Part shown: positions 17,151 through 25,109 of the stretch, piece by piece
Position numbering within the stretch: the stretch's first letter is position 1
Layout: the number at the start of each line of letters is the position of its first letter
NCBI GenBank assembly: GCA_017622815.1
Contig: JAGAQH010000019.1
Coordinates: 1 to 59,028, forward strand
Reading direction: 5' to 3'
Source of the DNA: Bacteroidaceae bacterium
GTDB taxonomy: Bacteria; Bacteroidota; Bacteroidia; Bacteroidales; Bacteroidaceae
Length of the DNA stretch: 59,028 bases
The notes under the pieces: generated by a model
Told to the model about the DNA's origin: nothing
Databases searched by the model: none
Seen by the model: only the letters and a program-made list of their open reading frames with translations
Position numbers and translations under genes: made by a program

Positions 17151-18136
17151 TACTATTCTCAACCCTGACGCTCGCCTCGTGTGTAGATGAGGTGCAGTTC
17201 GACAATACCCCCGAGGGCAATATGGAAGCCCTTTGGAAGATTATCGACGAGCACTATTGTTTCCTGGATTACAAGGCAGAGGCCATCGGTTTGGATTGGG
17301 ACGAGGTGCATGCAAGGTATCGTGGCAAGTTGGACAAGAACATGAGTTCCGCCCAGTTGCAGGAGGTTCTCTGCAACATGCTTGCCGAGTTGCGCGACGG
17401 GCATGTCAACCTCTACACAGCCTCCGATGTGGGACGCTATTGGGCATGGAAAGAGGATTATCCCTCCAATCTCAACGATGAAATCAGGGAATCCTATCTC
17501 GGTACGGACTATCGTATAGCCTCGGGGCTCTACTACCGCATCCTGGATGACAATGTGGGATACATCGTTTACAAGAGTTTCTCTTCTGCAATAGGCGAGG
17601 GCAACATTGCCGAGGTACTGCACCATCTGCGCCTCTGCTCGGGTTTGATAATAGATGTCCGTGGCAATGGCGGCGGGCAGTTGGACTATGCCCAAAGGCT
17701 TGCATCGCATTTTACCAACGAGCGCATACTGACGGGCTACCGCTCGCACAAGACAGGTACGGGTCATTCCGACTTCTCCGACCTCACGCCAGAATACCTT
17801 GAACCCAGCACCACGGTGCGTTGGCAGAAGCCAGCCATAGTGCTTACCAACCGCGGATGCTATAGCGCCACAAACACTTTCGTGCGCGATATGCTCTGTT
17901 GCCTCAATGTCCGTACCCTGGGAGACAGTACCGGAGGCGGTAGCGGCATGCCCTTTACCAGCGAACTGCCCAACGGATGGCTGGTGCGCTTCAGCGCCTG
18001 TCCCCAGTACGACAGGGAGAAGCGCCACATAGAATTCGGCATCGCTCCCACCATACCATGCGAATTGAAGGCCGAGGACGTGGCAAAGGGCGAGGATACG
18101 CTGATAGAAACGGCCCGCAAGTTGTTGGCAAGATGA
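16883..18136 (+). CDS. S41-family peptidase, lipoprotein; start uncertain
   Basis: The conserved part runs from about 17139 to 18136. LFSTLTLASC is a lipobox with Cys at 17180-17182, followed by a helical region and the S41 core (LRDGHVNLY, VGYIVYKSF, LIIDVRGNGGGQ, the nucleophile Ser in NRGCYSATN, GDSTGGGSGMP). It is probably a periplasmic or surface serine peptidase. The oddity is the start: no ATG, GTG or TTG lies in frame just before the lipobox. The nearest in-frame ATGs are at 16883 and 16892, and the intervening ~95 codons are translated repeat (FRFPFSVF). Either the signal peptide is now repeat-derived or the gene has lost its start. Confidence 0.75.
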   Translation: MKNMFLRTRTTGIKAGFPASHFLCPSKIGGRAKRRGDVLTVFRFPFSVRDVFRFDFVESASARHNQSGLCFCSRLLAAFRFPFSVFRLIILFSTLTLASCVDEVQFDNTPEGNMEALWKIIDEHYCFLDYKAEAIGLDWDEVHARYRGKLDKNMSSAQLQEVLCNMLAELRDGHVNLYTASDVGRYWAWKEDYPSNLNDEIRESYLGTDYRIASGLYYRILDDNVGYIVYKSFSSAIGEGNIAEVLHHLRLCSGLIIDVRGNGGGQLDYAQRLASHFTNERILTGYRSHKTGTGHSDFSDLTPEYLEPSTTVRWQKPAIVLTNRGCYSATNTFVRDMLCCLNVRTLGDSTGGGSGMPFTSELPNGWLVRFSACPQYDREKRHIEFGIAPTIPCELKAEDVAKGEDTLIETARKLLAR

Positions 18137-18172
18137 TGAAACCGCATATAAAGAAGTAATACAGATACTGCT

Positions 18173-18979
18173 ATGAAGCATCTACGTTATATGGTAATAT
18201 TCCCGTTGTTGCTGATAATGGTCTCCATTGTTGTCGGTTGGAGGTGCTATGACAAGGCCAGGACAGAGATGGTGGAGGACCTGAACCAGGCCCTGCAACG
18301 TACGACGGTGGCGGATGAGGGAGTGGATGCCATGCTCGACTCCCTGTCCTGCATGCACGGCAACCCAATGCTCACTTTCAACGGCACTCACCATGGCTTT
18401 GCCCGGTTCCTGCGTATCCCATCCTTGCGAGACACGGCACATATATCCTATTCCCTGGCACAGGTCGGTGGGGAATGTAATGGCGGAACCACCCATGCGC
18501 GTATTGTCAGCGACACAATCACGGTGGCTGGTTGCGGAGCCGACGGCAGGGATGTTCTTTTGGCAGTAAGGGCTTTTGCCAACCCCTCCATGGCAAGTGT
18601 TTTCGGTCACGCCGGCATGGCATGGCCCATGGCGTCTTTTTTCCTGGGCCTGATGTTGCTCGCCTTCATGCTTGCAAACGGCAGGCTTGTACACGCCTCG
18701 GTGGGAGCCGGCGCGCCATCCCGTGCCGACCTGATGCTTACTCCCATGCAGCAACAACTCATGGACATGTTCCTTGCCAGTCCCGGCCGCACCCTTTCCA
18801 AGGAGGAAATCTGCTCGGCATTATGGCCCAAGAAGGACAATCCCGATGATTCTTTCTATACATTCATAAGCAGGATGAAGTCTTCTATGGCAAGACAATC
18901 GTCTTCGTTCAAGATAGAGAACAAGAGAGGACGGGAATATGTTCTTGCCGATGAAAAGGGCGATTTTGCACAGGGCTGA
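18173..18979 (+). CDS. Membrane-anchored winged-helix regulator, ToxR-like layout
   Basis: A 268-residue protein with a transmembrane helix at residues 5-23, a probable periplasmic domain (25-148), a second helix (149-169) and a cytoplasmic C-terminal OmpR/PhoB-type winged helix (188-260: LTPMQQQLMDMFLASPGRTLSKEEICSALWP...FYTFISRMKSSM...IENKRGREYVL). It would be a one-component sensor that binds DNA from the inner membrane, without phosphorylation. The periplasmic part has three Cys (60, 102, 121). It starts 36 bp after the S41 peptidase, so periplasmic proteolysis may be linked to it; that is inference. Confidence 0.8.
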   Translation: MKHLRYMVIFPLLLIMVSIVVGWRCYDKARTEMVEDLNQALQRTTVADEGVDAMLDSLSCMHGNPMLTFNGTHHGFARFLRIPSLRDTAHISYSLAQVGGECNGGTTHARIVSDTITVAGCGADGRDVLLAVRAFANPSMASVFGHAGMAWPMASFFLGLMLLAFMLANGRLVHASVGAGAPSRADLMLTPMQQQLMDMFLASPGRTLSKEEICSALWPKKDNPDDSFYTFISRMKSSMARQSSSFKIENKRGREYVLADEKGDFAQG

Positions 18980-19068
18980 TGCCGGAAGCGCTGTGCCGTG
19001 CTGCTTCCTTGCGTAATTGTAAGGGTAATGTAAGGTGGGTTTTGCATGAAGGTATGCCGCTCCTTCAT

Positions 19069-19076
19069 ATCTTTGC
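19069..19076 (+). promoter_or_regulatory. -7 box TATCTTTG upstream of the DUF2723 gene
   Basis: TATCTTTG lies 24 bp before the ATG at 19101. The nearest TTG gives a 24-nt spacer, longer than usual, so only the -7 box is supported. Confidence 0.45.
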
Positions 19077-19100
19077 CGGAGAAACCAAATCCGTGCAATC

Positions 19101-22100
19101 ATGCAAAAGTTCCGATTCAATCTTGTTGACCGCATCATGGGGTGGGTGGCGTTTGCCATTGCCGCCACGGTCTATTGTCTTACGGCAGAACCTACGGCAA
19201 GCCTGTGGGACTGCTCCGAGTTCATCATTTCCGCCTATAAACTGGAGATAGGCCATCCGCCAGGCGCACCCTTCTTCATGCTTACGGCCAACCTCTTCTC
19301 CCAGTTTGCCTCCGACCCGTCCCAAGTGGCATACATGGTGAACATCATGTCTGCCCTGCTCAGTGCCGGGTGCATCATGCTTCTGTTCTGGACGGTGTCC
19401 CACCTGATGCGCCGTCTGCTATGCGGTTATGGCGAGGTGGAGCGCATGCAGGATCTCCTCCTGATTGAAGGTTCCGCACTGGTGGGCGCACTGGCCTGCA
19501 TGTTCAGCGATTCCTTCTGGTATTCTGCGGTGGAAGCGGAGGTTTATGCCTATTCCAGTTTCCTTACCGCCCTGGTGTTCTGGCTCATGCTGAAGTGGGA
19601 CGAGGAGGCGGATGCCCCCGGTTCTGACCGTTGGCTTCTGCTCATATCATATTTCATAGGTCTGTCCATAGGTGTGCATCTGCTGAACCTGCTCTGCATA
19701 CCTGCCATGGTGCTGGTGTATTACTTCCGTAGAACGCGGAAAGTGGGCATGTGGGGCATCTGCAAGGCATTGCTGGTAAGTTTTGCCTTGCTTGGCGGCA
19801 TACTCTACGGACTCATACCCGGTGTGTTGTGGTTGGCAGGCAGGGCAGAACTGCTGGCCGTAAACCAGTTGGGACTTCCCTTCAATTCTGGGCTTCTTGC
19901 CTTTATATTATTGCTTTCCGTACTGGTTGCCTGGGGTCTGTGGCGATGGCGCGGTACAAGAAGGCTTGTCCTGTCCTGTGTGACCCTGATACTGGTCGGT
20001 TTCAGTTGCTATGGTGTAATCCTTGTCCGCTCTGCCGCCAATCCGCCTATGGACGAGAATTCCCCCGAGGACGTCTTCGCCCTGAAACGCTACCTCAACA
20101 GGGAGCAGTACGAGGATAATCCCCTGTTCTATGGTCCGACTTACAAGGCAAAGCCCGAATACGAGCGCAAGGGCGACTTTATGGTTGCCAAGCGCAAGGA
20201 GGGAGAGACCGTCTGGCGCAAGTCGGAGAAGACGGGGAAGTATGTGGACGCGGGCAATAAGTTGGAGTACGTCTACGACAACAACATGCTCTTCCCACGT
20301 ATGCACTCGTCACGTCATGCCCAGGCCTACAAGCAGTGGATGGGAGGCGTGGAGGGACCCACGATGAAGGAAAACATCCGTTTCTTCGTGTCCTACCAAT
20401 TATATTATATGTATATAAGGTACTTCCTGTGGAACTTTGTCGGCCGGCAGAACGACATCCCCGGCAACGGAGAGACGGAGCACGGCAACTGGATAACGGG
20501 CATAGATGCCGTGGACGGTTTGCTCTTGGGGTGCGATATGGACAAACTCCCCTCCGACCTGAGGGAGAACAAGGGACGAAATGTCTATTACGCCCTGCCC
20601 CTGCTATTGGGACTGTTGGGCATGGTGTGGCAACGCAGGCGAGGCGCTCAGGGCAGGGCACAGTTCCTCGTCACCTTCTGGCTCTTCTTCATGACAGGAA
20701 TAGCCATAGTCCTGTACCTCAACCAGACTCCCCTGCAGGCCAGGGAGAGGGACTATTCCTATGCCGGTTCCTTCTATGCCTTCTGCATCTGGGTGGGACT
20801 TGGCACCGGTGCGGTGGTATCGTTGCTGAGGCGCATGAAGTTGGGAGAGCGCACCTCGGCCGTTGGCGGCGTGCTCCTGTCTCTGCTTGTGCCCATACAG
20901 ATGGGATGCCAGAACTGGGACGACCACGACCGTAGCGGACGCTATACCTGCCGCGACTTCGGACGGAACTATCTGGAGACGGCACCCGAGGAGGGCAATC
21001 CCATCATCTTTTGTCATGGCGACAACGACACCTTCCCGCTTTGGTATGTCCAGGAAGTGGAGGGGAAGCGCACGGAGGCAAGGGCATGCAATCTGTCCTA
21101 TGCCGGTGCCGACTGGTACGTGGAGCAGATGCTCCGCCCGGCCTACGGCTCTCCCGCTTTCCCTTTGGGATGGGAAACGGAAGACTATAGTTATGGCAAC
21201 AACGACGTGGTGCGGATAGAGCCCGAACTGCACGACAGGGTCCTTGCCCTCTACAGGCAGGAACCTCACACTCTAAGGAGAATTCTGGGCGAAGAACCGT
21301 TCGATATGGCCAACATACTGAAGCATTGGGTGTTCAACCGCACGGACGGCATGAGCGAGGAGGATGTGCGCCTGCGACGGTATGTGAAGGCTCTTGCCTG
21401 CGGACGCGAGGACGAATGGGAAACACTGGACATACGCTGCATCCCCACCGACACGGCCTTTGCCGTGCAGAAGTCGGGCAAACGCATGCCCCTGTCTTTC
21501 GCCGGCAAGGACATGCTGTTCAAGAGCGACCTGCTGATACTCCAACTCCTCGTAAATGCCGATGAAACCAGGCCTTTGTATGTGACTACGTCCATGAACG
21601 TGGATGATGTGGCATATCTGAAACCTCATCTTGTGCTCGAAGGTCTGCTGTATCGCATCGCCCCCTCCGATAGCCTGGAAACGGAAATACGTGTGGACGT
21701 GGAGCGCCTGTACGAGAACATCATGAAGAACTTCTCCTACGGAGGTTTGTCTGCTGGTGATGTGTATGCCGACTATGACGTGCGTAAGATGGCATACGGA
21801 CATCAGCATAAGATGGCAACCCTGATAGATGCCTTGCTTGAGCAGGGCGACAATGAGCGCGCCTTGGCCGTTGTACGCAAATGGCAACAGGAAATGCCTC
21901 CGCATGTCGTGCCCTACGACGATGCTGCCCTTTCCATGCTGCGTTGCCTCTACCATACTGGGCATCACGAGGAGGCCGATGCACTTGCCAATGACATGCT
22001 CTCCCGTTCGGTGGAGTGGTTGGAATGGATAGGCACGTTGCGCCCCGAGCGCCGTCGCGGTTCCGCCTTCACGGAATACCGTTGGAACCGTATAATGGAA

Positions 22101-22178
22101 AGGACCGTGTCCATGTTGTTCCATTACGACAGGAAAGAACTTCTCAGTACCTATTTCCCCGAACAAATATCAAAATAA
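19101..22178 (+). CDS. DUF2723 integral membrane protein, glycosyltransferase-like
   Basis: A 1025-residue protein. The N-terminal half has about ten membrane helices. The family signature is near residues 27-60: TAEPTASLWDCSEFIISAYKLEIGHPPGAP, with the Asp and Glu typical of GT-C enzymes. The C-terminal part (from about 580) is soluble (FCHGDNDTFPLWYVQEVEG, then helical repeats). DUF2723 is related to eukaryotic TMEM260, an O-mannosyltransferase, and is widespread in Bacteroidetes, where protein O-glycosylation occurs. A role as a lipid-linked-sugar-dependent glycosyltransferase is therefore likely but not proven. It overlaps the DUF3098 gene by one base. Confidence 0.88.
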   Translation: MQKFRFNLVDRIMGWVAFAIAATVYCLTAEPTASLWDCSEFIISAYKLEIGHPPGAPFFMLTANLFSQFASDPSQVAYMVNIMSALLSAGCIMLLFWTVSHLMRRLLCGYGEVERMQDLLLIEGSALVGALACMFSDSFWYSAVEAEVYAYSSFLTALVFWLMLKWDEEADAPGSDRWLLLISYFIGLSIGVHLLNLLCIPAMVLVYYFRRTRKVGMWGICKALLVSFALLGGILYGLIPGVLWLAGRAELLAVNQLGLPFNSGLLAFILLLSVLVAWGLWRWRGTRRLVLSCVTLILVGFSCYGVILVRSAANPPMDENSPEDVFALKRYLNREQYEDNPLFYGPTYKAKPEYERKGDFMVAKRKEGETVWRKSEKTGKYVDAGNKLEYVYDNNMLFPRMHSSRHAQAYKQWMGGVEGPTMKENIRFFVSYQLYYMYIRYFLWNFVGRQNDIPGNGETEHGNWITGIDAVDGLLLGCDMDKLPSDLRENKGRNVYYALPLLLGLLGMVWQRRRGAQGRAQFLVTFWLFFMTGIAIVLYLNQTPLQARERDYSYAGSFYAFCIWVGLGTGAVVSLLRRMKLGERTSAVGGVLLSLLVPIQMGCQNWDDHDRSGRYTCRDFGRNYLETAPEEGNPIIFCHGDNDTFPLWYVQEVEGKRTEARACNLSYAGADWYVEQMLRPAYGSPAFPLGWETEDYSYGNNDVVRIEPELHDRVLALYRQEPHTLRRILGEEPFDMANILKHWVFNRTDGMSEEDVRLRRYVKALACGREDEWETLDIRCIPTDTAFAVQKSGKRMPLSFAGKDMLFKSDLLILQLLVNADETRPLYVTTSMNVDDVAYLKPHLVLEGLLYRIAPSDSLETEIRVDVERLYENIMKNFSYGGLSAGDVYADYDVRKMAYGHQHKMATLIDALLEQGDNERALAVVRKWQQEMPPHVVPYDDAALSMLRCLYHTGHHEEADALANDMLSRSVEWLEWIGTLRPERRRGSAFTEYRWNRIMERTVSMLFHYDRKELLSTYFPEQISK

Positions 22179-22408
22179 TGCCTATGACCCTGAAACGCCT
22201 CTTCGTGGAACGCACGCACTATGTCGTTTCCGCCCTTGCCGTATCCCTCATCCTGTTGGGCCTCCTGCTCATGACAGGAGAGGGCAGTAGCAACGAAACA
22301 TTCTGTCCCGACATCTTCTCCGCACGGAGGATAACCCTCGCACCTCTCCTGTGCCTCGCCGGTTACCTGATGCTCATTCCTGCCATACTGTGGCGCAGAA
22401 AGACGTGA
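22178..22408 (+). CDS. DUF3098 small membrane protein
   Basis: A 76-residue protein with two membrane helices. The start at 22178 overlaps the DUF2723 stop (TAATG). Between the helices lies the family motif (LMTGEGSSNETFCPDIFSARRITLAP). DUF3098 is restricted to Bacteroidetes and has no assigned function; in other genomes it is often near cell-division or undecaprenyl-pyrophosphate genes. Translational coupling to the DUF2723 protein suggests a shared membrane role. Confidence 0.85.
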   Translation: MPMTLKRLFVERTHYVVSALAVSLILLGLLLMTGEGSSNETFCPDIFSARRITLAPLLCLAGYLMLIPAILWRRKT

Positions 22409-22441
22409 AGGTAGGCGATTGCCATACGGATGATGAACTTT

Positions 22442-22479
22442 TGTTGCCGTATCAACACTGCTCTGTTGATACGGCAACA
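22442..22479. terminator. 16-bp perfect stem after the DUF3098 gene
   Basis: TGTTGCCGTATCAACA (22442-22457) pairs perfectly with 22464-22479 around CTGCTC. No T-run follows on either strand, so it may be an intergenic repeat or a 3' stabiliser rather than a classical terminator. Confidence 0.5.
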
Positions 22480-22545
22480 GCGTTCTGTTGATAGTACAAC
22501 AAAAACTTGTCCTCACTGAGCGTGTGGCATGACATCGGCCAGAGA

Positions 22546-22588
22546 AAACAGCAAAGAGGGGTCGCAATGACTCCTCTTTTCTGTTTCG
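22546..22588 (-). terminator. Terminator of tRNA-Leu
   Basis: On the reverse strand, directly after the tRNA, AAACAGAAAAGAGGAG pairs with CCCCTCTTTGCTGTTTT around a short loop and ends in TTTTC. Confidence 0.7.
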
Positions 22589-22670
22589 TACGCCTGATAG
22601 GACTCGAACCTACACGCATCGCTGCACCAGATCCTAAGTCTGGCGTGTCTACCAATTCCACCACAAGCGC
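22589..22670 (-). tRNA. tRNA-Leu (anticodon TAG)
   Basis: The 82-nt cloverleaf folds cleanly: acceptor GCGCUUG with CAGGCGU, D arm with GGUGGAAUUGGUAGACAC, anticodon stem CCAGA/UCUGG with loop CUUAGGA (anticodon UAG), a class II variable arm, T arm GUAGG-UUCGAGU-CCUAU, discriminator A. CCA is not encoded. Confidence 0.95.
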
Positions 22671-22683
22671 AACTCGGATGGTG

Positions 22684-22691
22684 CAAAGGTA
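22684..22691 (-). promoter_or_regulatory. -7 box TACCTTTG of tRNA-Leu
   Basis: On the reverse strand TACCTTTG lies 14 bp before the tRNA 5' end, the right distance for a short 5' leader. No TTG lies at the usual distance. Confidence 0.55.
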
Positions 22692-22791
22692 CGCCTTTTT
22701 TTTTAATTATACACCATAAGGGCCTATATATCTATTCTGAATGAACTATATTTCTCATCAGGATATGCAATCCCAGGCCTATATATAAGAA

Positions 22792-22825
22792 AAGGACAGG
22801 TGCCATTGTGCAGGCATCTGTCCTT
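22792..22825 (-). terminator. Terminator of the HU gene
   Basis: AAGGACAGGTGCC (22792-22804) pairs with GGCATCTGTCCTT (22813-22825), one G-T pair. On the reverse strand the stem is followed by TTTCTTATATA, fitting the HU gene that ends at 22848. Confidence 0.8.
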
Positions 22826-22847
22826 CTTTATCCGAAAGCGGAGGAGA

Positions 22848-23141
22848 TTATTCCTTTACTTCCTTAACCTCGGCTACTCTGCTCTGGAACTCGGGGCAGG
22901 GCTTGAAGGCGGGGATGTAGTGCTCGGGCACGATGATAGTCTCCTTCTTGGTGATGTTGCGGGCGGTCTTGGCGGCACGCTTCTTCAGGTTGAAGGTACC
23001 GAAACCACGCAGGTACACGTTCTCGCCGCTTGCCATGGTATCCTTGATGATATTCATGAGGGCCTCAACTGAAGCCAGGGCGGTAGGCTGGTCAATACCG
23101 GTCTCGTGTGAAATGGCACGAACAAGTTCTTGCTTTGTCAT
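22848..23141 (-). CDS. HU/IHF family DNA-binding protein
   Basis: A 97-residue histone-like protein with the family features TKQELVRAIS, GEN(V)YLRGFGTFNLKKRAAK and, after a DNA-binding arm (ARNITKKETIIVPEHYIPAFKPC), an extended acidic-basic tail AEVKEVKE. It bends and compacts DNA. It lies alone between its own terminator and two tandem promoter-bearing repeats (23215-23245 and 23290-23320). Bacteroidales carry several HU paralogues, so I do not give a symbol. Confidence 0.95.
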   Translation of the reverse strand: MTKQELVRAISHETGIDQPTALASVEALMNIIKDTMASGENVYLRGFGTFNLKKRAAKTARNITKKETIIVPEHYIPAFKPCPEFQSRVAEVKEVKE

Positions 23142-23214
23142 AATAATATGTTTTATGTGTTATTATTGTGTTATCAGTGGGGATTATATGCTGACTTTTA
23201 GAGTTTTGCGGGTG

Positions 23215-23245
23215 CAAAGGTACGAATAAGCGAGCGATTTTCCAA
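23215..23245 (-). promoter_or_regulatory. Promoter P1 of the HU gene, in dispersed repeat
   Basis: Reverse strand: TTG (23243-23245), 20-nt spacer, TACCTTTG (23215-23222). The spacer ends CTCGCTTATTCG, which is repeated in P2 and in the two promoters at 26790 and 26876. Confidence 0.7.
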
Positions 23246-23289
23246 ATTTATTTGAGAAAATCCGAGCGGGAGTACTTTAGACGATATGT

Positions 23290-23320
23290 CAGAGGTACGA
23301 ATAAGCGAGCGAAATAGCAA
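23290..23320 (-). promoter_or_regulatory. Promoter-like repeat P2 upstream of HU
   Basis: Reverse strand: TTG (23318-23320), 20-nt spacer CTATTTCGCTCGCTTATTCG, TACCTCTG (23290-23297). It is 75 bp upstream of P1. A third, decayed copy (CAGAGGTGCTAA) lies at 23376-23387. Otherwise 23321-23490 holds only related repeat fragments (AAAGTACCTTAGAGC, GAGAGTACTTCG). Confidence 0.6.
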
Positions 23321-23495
23321 ATAAAAGGGACTTTTAATTTGATATTTCCGGGTGAAAGTACCTTAGAGCACAGGTCAGAGGTGCTAATATGTGTGGGAAT
23401 TGCCTAATTTATATGAAGAAATCAGCGCGAGAGTACTTCGTGCATAGTCATAAAATACAGGGAAGTAAGTGCAGCCAATGATAAGTCATACAAAA

Positions 23496-23518
23496 GGGGG
23501 CACGGCATGCCGCACCCC
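23496..23518 (-). terminator. Palindrome acting as probable terminator of the CobW operon
   Basis: GGGGGCACGGCATGCCGCACCCC forms a hairpin that on the reverse strand is followed by TTTTGT. It is a variant of the dispersed palindrome GGACACGGCATGCCGTGTCC and lies 38 bp after the last gene of the operon. Confidence 0.6.
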
Positions 23519-23555
23519 TCTAAGATGTCTTGTATGTAGTGGTCATCTCCAGTCG

Positions 23556-23711
23556 CTATTCCTCTTCGGTCAGGGCCTCGTAGATCTGTATGGCCTTGTC
23601 CTTGATATTGTAGCGGTAGTAGGCATAGTCGAGGTAGGCCCACAGGTACACCAGCACCACGAAGCAGAGCCAGCCGGTCAGTATTGGATATTCTTTTATA
23701 AGGTCAAGCAT
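23556..23711 (-). CDS. 51-residue single-span membrane protein
   Basis: This short gene follows CobW by 18 bp on the same strand. The product MLDLIKEYPILTGWLCFVVL continues with VYLWAYLDYAYYRYN and a charged tail (IKDKAIQIYEALTEEE), so one membrane helix at about residues 10-27 and a C-terminal amphipathic helix. I do not recognise the family. Codon use and operon position support it. Confidence 0.7.
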   Translation of the reverse strand: MLDLIKEYPILTGWLCFVVLVYLWAYLDYAYYRYNIKDKAIQIYEALTEEE

Positions 23712-23729
23712 ATTCTTTCTGTTTGTCGT

Positions 23730-25106
23730 TTAGTCCGTGAGGCATGCCTCCAGTTTCTGGCGCAGGTCTTCGATGTCCATGTGTATGCCTATGAAGACGA
23801 GTTTCTGCATGCGGTCGCCATAGGTGGGGTCCCAGTCGTCCTGCAACCTCTGGTCGCGTGCCAGGATGGGCTTGAGTTCCTCCTCGGGCATGGTGGCATA
23901 CCATTGTCCTGCCTGGTGCAGGGACACCTGTCGGCCAGCCTGTTCGAAGAGGTAGCACATGTGTTCCTCGCCCTTGAAGTAGCACATGCCCTTGGCGCGG
24001 ACGATGCTCTTGGGCCATTGGCGTGCCACGAAGTGGTCGAAGTTGCCGAGGTTCAGAGGGCGGCGGCTGTAGAACACCCATGTGCTGATGCCGTATTCGT
24101 CGCCATGCGGATGTTCGGCATCGTGGTGATGTCCGCAACAGCAGTGCCCGTCTTCATCGTGGTGATGATGGTGTCCGCAATGCGGGCATGCTTCCCCATC
24201 TTCCTCGTGGTGGTGGTGATGATGGTGCTCGTCTTCGTGATGGTGGTGATGGTGGTGGTCTTCACCTTCATGGTGGTGATGGTGATGGTCCGAATACTCC
24301 GAGTACTCCGAATACTCTGAGTTCTCTGAGTCCTCTGAGTCCTCTGAGTGCTCCTCCTCATGGTGGGGTTTGTCCAGTTCCTCAATCCATTTTGCCGAGG
24401 TGGCAACGGTTTCGAAGTCGAACATGCCGGTGTTGAGCAGGAGATCGAGGTCCACATCGCAGAAGTTGCACGGGATGATCTCGGCCTTGGGCTGTATGGT
24501 GTGCAGTATGGAGCGTATGCGTCCCAGTTCCTCCTCCGTTACCTCATCTGCCTTGTTGAGCAGTATGGTGTTGCAGAACTCTATCTGCTGGATGACGAGG
24601 TTGGCAATGTCGTCCTCGGCTATTCTCTTGCCCGTAAGGTCCAGACCGCATCCGAACTCGTCCTTCAGGCGGAGTGCATCCACCACGGAGCAGATGCAGT
24701 CCAGGGTGGGGATGTGCGTGATGGGGCCTGCGTTGAAGGTGTTGAGGTCCAGGGACTGCTCGTATGCACAGATGGTCTGTGCTATGGGGGATGGTTCGCA
24801 GATGCCGGAGGCCTCGATGACAATGTAGTCGAAGCGCTCGGACTTCATCAGGTCGCGGAGTTGCAGGACGAGGTCCATCTTCAGCGAGCAGCAGATGCAT
24901 CCGTTCTGCAGGGCAACCAGAGAGTCGTCCTGCTGGTCAACGATTCCGCCCTTCTGTATGAGGTCGGCATCGATGTTCACCTCGCCGATGTCGTTTACGA
25001 TGACGGCAAAGCGTATACCTCTTTTATTATTAAGTATGCGGTTCAGCAGGGTTGTCTTGCCGCTGCCCAGATAACCGGTTATGAGTAATACTTTTGTCTC
25101 TTTCAT
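23730..25106 (-). CDS. CobW/COG0523 family GTPase with His-rich metal-binding insert
   Basis: A 458-residue G3E GTPase, a likely metallochaperone. GYLGSGKTT (residues 11-19) is the P-loop; CICC (70-73) is the family's metal-binding CxCC. IEASGICEPSPIA and NKADEV complete the G domain. The C-terminal COG0523 domain (GISTWVFYSRRPL ... FEQAGRQVSLHQAGQWY) is present. Between them lie a low-complexity stretch (SEDSEDSENSEYSEYSEYSD) and a long His-rich region with CPHCGHHHHH and CCCGHHH, which would bind zinc or a similar metal. The Ser-Glu-Tyr part is encoded by a 9-bp minisatellite also found between genes. It is in an operon with DUF1846 and DUF4250 genes. Which metal and which target are unknown. 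Confidence 0.92.
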   Translation of the reverse strand: MKETKVLLITGYLGSGKTTLLNRILNNKRGIRFAVIVNDIGEVNIDADLIQKGGIVDQQDDSLVALQNGCICCSLKMDLVLQLRDLMKSERFDYIVIEASGICEPSPIAQTICAYEQSLDLNTFNAGPITHIPTLDCICSVVDALRLKDEFGCGLDLTGKRIAEDDIANLVIQQIEFCNTILLNKADEVTEEELGRIRSILHTIQPKAEIIPCNFCDVDLDLLLNTGMFDFETVATSAKWIEELDKPHHEEEHSEDSEDSENSEYSEYSEYSDHHHHHHEGEDHHHHHHHEDEHHHHHHHEEDGEACPHCGHHHHHDEDGHCCCGHHHDAEHPHGDEYGISTWVFYSRRPLNLGNFDHFVARQWPKSIVRAKGMCYFKGEEHMCYLFEQAGRQVSLHQAGQWYATMPEEELKPILARDQRLQDDWDPTYGDRMQKLVFIGIHMDIEDLRQKLEACLTD

Positions 25107-25109
25107 TTT

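Noticed and set aside
22442-22479. Classical rho-independent terminator
   Set aside because: The stem is perfect but no T-run follows on either strand, so I list it only as a stem-loop of uncertain role.
22452-22664. A short reverse frame beginning MVELVDTPDLGSG
   Set aside because: This is the usual translation of a tRNA-Leu gene, not a protein.
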